In this document: positions 5,999 through 6,462 of the stretch, piece by piece | Layout: every line of letters starts with the position of its first letter | Position numbering within the stretch: the stretch's first letter is position 1 | Assembly: GCF_937949835.1 (NCBI RefSeq) | Contig: NZ_CALEDC010000208.1 | Coordinates: 1-6,462 of the forward strand | DNA length: 6,462 nucleotides | DNA from: an uncultured Campylobacter sp. | GTDB taxonomy: Bacteria; Campylobacterota; Campylobacteria; Campylobacterales; Campylobacteraceae | Direction: 5' to 3' | The notes under the pieces: generated by a model | What the model was told of the DNA's origin: nothing | Database searches by the model: none | The model's input: the letters and a program-made list of their open reading frames with translations, nothing else | Translations under genes and position numbers: made by a program

Positions 5999-6046
5999 TT
6001 GTTTTATAAAAACAAAGGTTGATAAGGTATAGTAAAAATTTACTAT
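5999..6046. repeat. Two small inverted repeats in the spacer
   Basis: TTGTTTT-ATA-AAAACAA (5999-6015) and ATAGTAAA-AA-TTTACTAT (6029-6046) are adjacent AT-rich stems of 7 and 8 bp. They lie between the 20-bp inverted repeat and the G-A module hairpin. Neither is followed by a T-run suggesting termination. TATAGT (6028-6033) could be a weak plus-strand -10 for the neighbouring element, but it is not convincing. Confidence 0.4.
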
Positions 6047-6050
6047 TTCG

Positions 6051-6173
6051 AATTGAGAACTAATTTTTTGCTAGGCGAGGCAAACGAGCAAAGACGAGGG
6101 AGCATACGTATGGTATGTGACCGAAGTCTGCAGCGAAGTTTAACGAAGCATAGTGAAAAATTAGGAATCAATT
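6051..6173 (+). ncRNA. Structured RNA element with repeated G-A modules in the 23S-5S spacer
   Basis: The 123-nt stretch folds as one hairpin. Outer arms AATTGA (6051-6056)/TCAATT (6168-6173) and the 14-pair stem 6060-6073/6151-6164 are separated by a symmetric GAA/GAA loop. Inside, the module 5'-CGAG/5'-CGAAG (tandem G-A pairs plus one bulged A) occurs at 6076-6079/6144-6148, 6085-6088/6134-6138 and 6095-6098/6122-6126. The modules are separated by helices of different sequence, including AAAC/GTTT and AGAC/GTCT. A further GA/GA pair (6100-6101/6119-6120) sits below the apical stem CATAC/GTATG. G-U pairs (6069/6152-6155 area and 6102/6118) and G-A pairs exist only in plus-strand RNA, antisense to the rRNA. 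It may be an independent RNA, a mobile repeat or a processing element. I cannot name a family. Confidence 0.5.
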
Positions 6174-6200
6174 TTATCCTTAACAAGGAAGTAATGCTTA

Positions 6201-6462
6201 AAAGATAAGCAAACGAGCTATTAGTACCGGTCAGCTAAAGGACTTTCATCCATTACACATCCGGCCTATCAAACTAGTAGTCTACTAGAGCTCTTAAAAG
6301 AAGATTCATCTTGGAGTCGGCTTCGAGCTTAGATGCTTTCAGCTCTTATCGCATCCCGACTTAGCTACCCGGCGGTGCTCTTGGCAGAACAACCGGTACA
6401 CCAGTGGTCGGTTCGACCCGGTCCTCTCGTACTAGGGTCAACTCTCCTCAATCTTCTTACGC
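6201..6462 (-). rRNA. rrl: 23S ribosomal RNA, 3' end (runs off right edge)
   Basis: The minus strand carries the last about 262 nt of 23S rRNA. It includes the sarcin-ricin loop AGTACGAGAGGACCG (6433-6419), the universal target of ribotoxins and elongation-factor contact site, then CCACTGGTGTACCGG, GCACCGCCGGGTAGCTA, and the terminal region GACCGGTACTAATAGCTCG. The 3' end is set near 6201 by analogy with the usual end after GCTTA in the terminal helix and may be off by several bases. Its 5' part and the 16S gene would be to the right, outside the window. The distance to 5S is about 417 bp, long for a spacer that lacks a tRNA gene. Confidence 0.95.

Noticed and set aside
5784..6200. tRNA gene in the 23S-5S spacer
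   Set aside because: No TTCGA/T-arm with matching acceptor stem was found on either strand; the paired regions form the simple hairpins described.

Overview
The window looks like chromosomal DNA of a Campylobacter. The evidence is a complete major outer membrane porin of the Campylobacter MOMP family, a Campylobacter-type rRNA operon end, A/T-biased spacers and purine-rich Shine-Dalgarno sequences. The fairly GC-rich coding regions suggest one of the oral or non-thermophilic species rather than C. jejuni, but this is an impression and not a typing result. Nearly everything functional is on the minus strand.

From left to right: the 5' part of a c-type cytochrome precursor (1-407, running off the left edge); a strong intrinsic terminator (about 430-457); porA (483-1682) with a clear SD and a TATAAT promoter; then a compact unit that reads as a small RNA gene (promoter 1884-1892, RNA about 1879-1820, intrinsic terminator). 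Its unpaired 5' region is complementary over 10 nt to the porA Shine-Dalgarno. Next come a gene-free stretch rich in short inverted repeats (1893-2473), a small unrecognised lipoprotein gene (2474-2860), a pair of 31-bp direct repeats (2923-3016), a 5'-truncated EamA/DMT transporter remnant on the plus strand (3327-3566), a probable decayed reading frame on the minus strand (3611-3799), and a secreted ComEA-like helix-hairpin-helix protein with a long lysine-rich tail (4095-4595). A gene-poor kilobase (4596-5667) follows, containing one doubtful 58-codon ORF.

The right end is the 3' part of an rRNA operon on the minus strand: the 3' end of 23S rRNA (6201-6462), an unusually long spacer of about 417 bp, and 5S rRNA (5668-5783). 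The spacer holds no tRNA but is highly structured. A 20-bp inverted repeat (5782-5801/5958-5977) ends exactly at the 5S 5' end. A second element (6051-6173) folds into one long hairpin with three regularly spaced copies of the same CGAG/CGAAG internal-loop module. The G-U and G-A pairs of that hairpin are favourable only in plus-strand RNA, that is, antisense to the rRNA transcript.

The two observations most worth following are the candidate anti-SD small RNA next to porA and the repeated G-A module hairpin in the 23S-5S spacer. Both are read from sequence alone; no folding program or database search was run.
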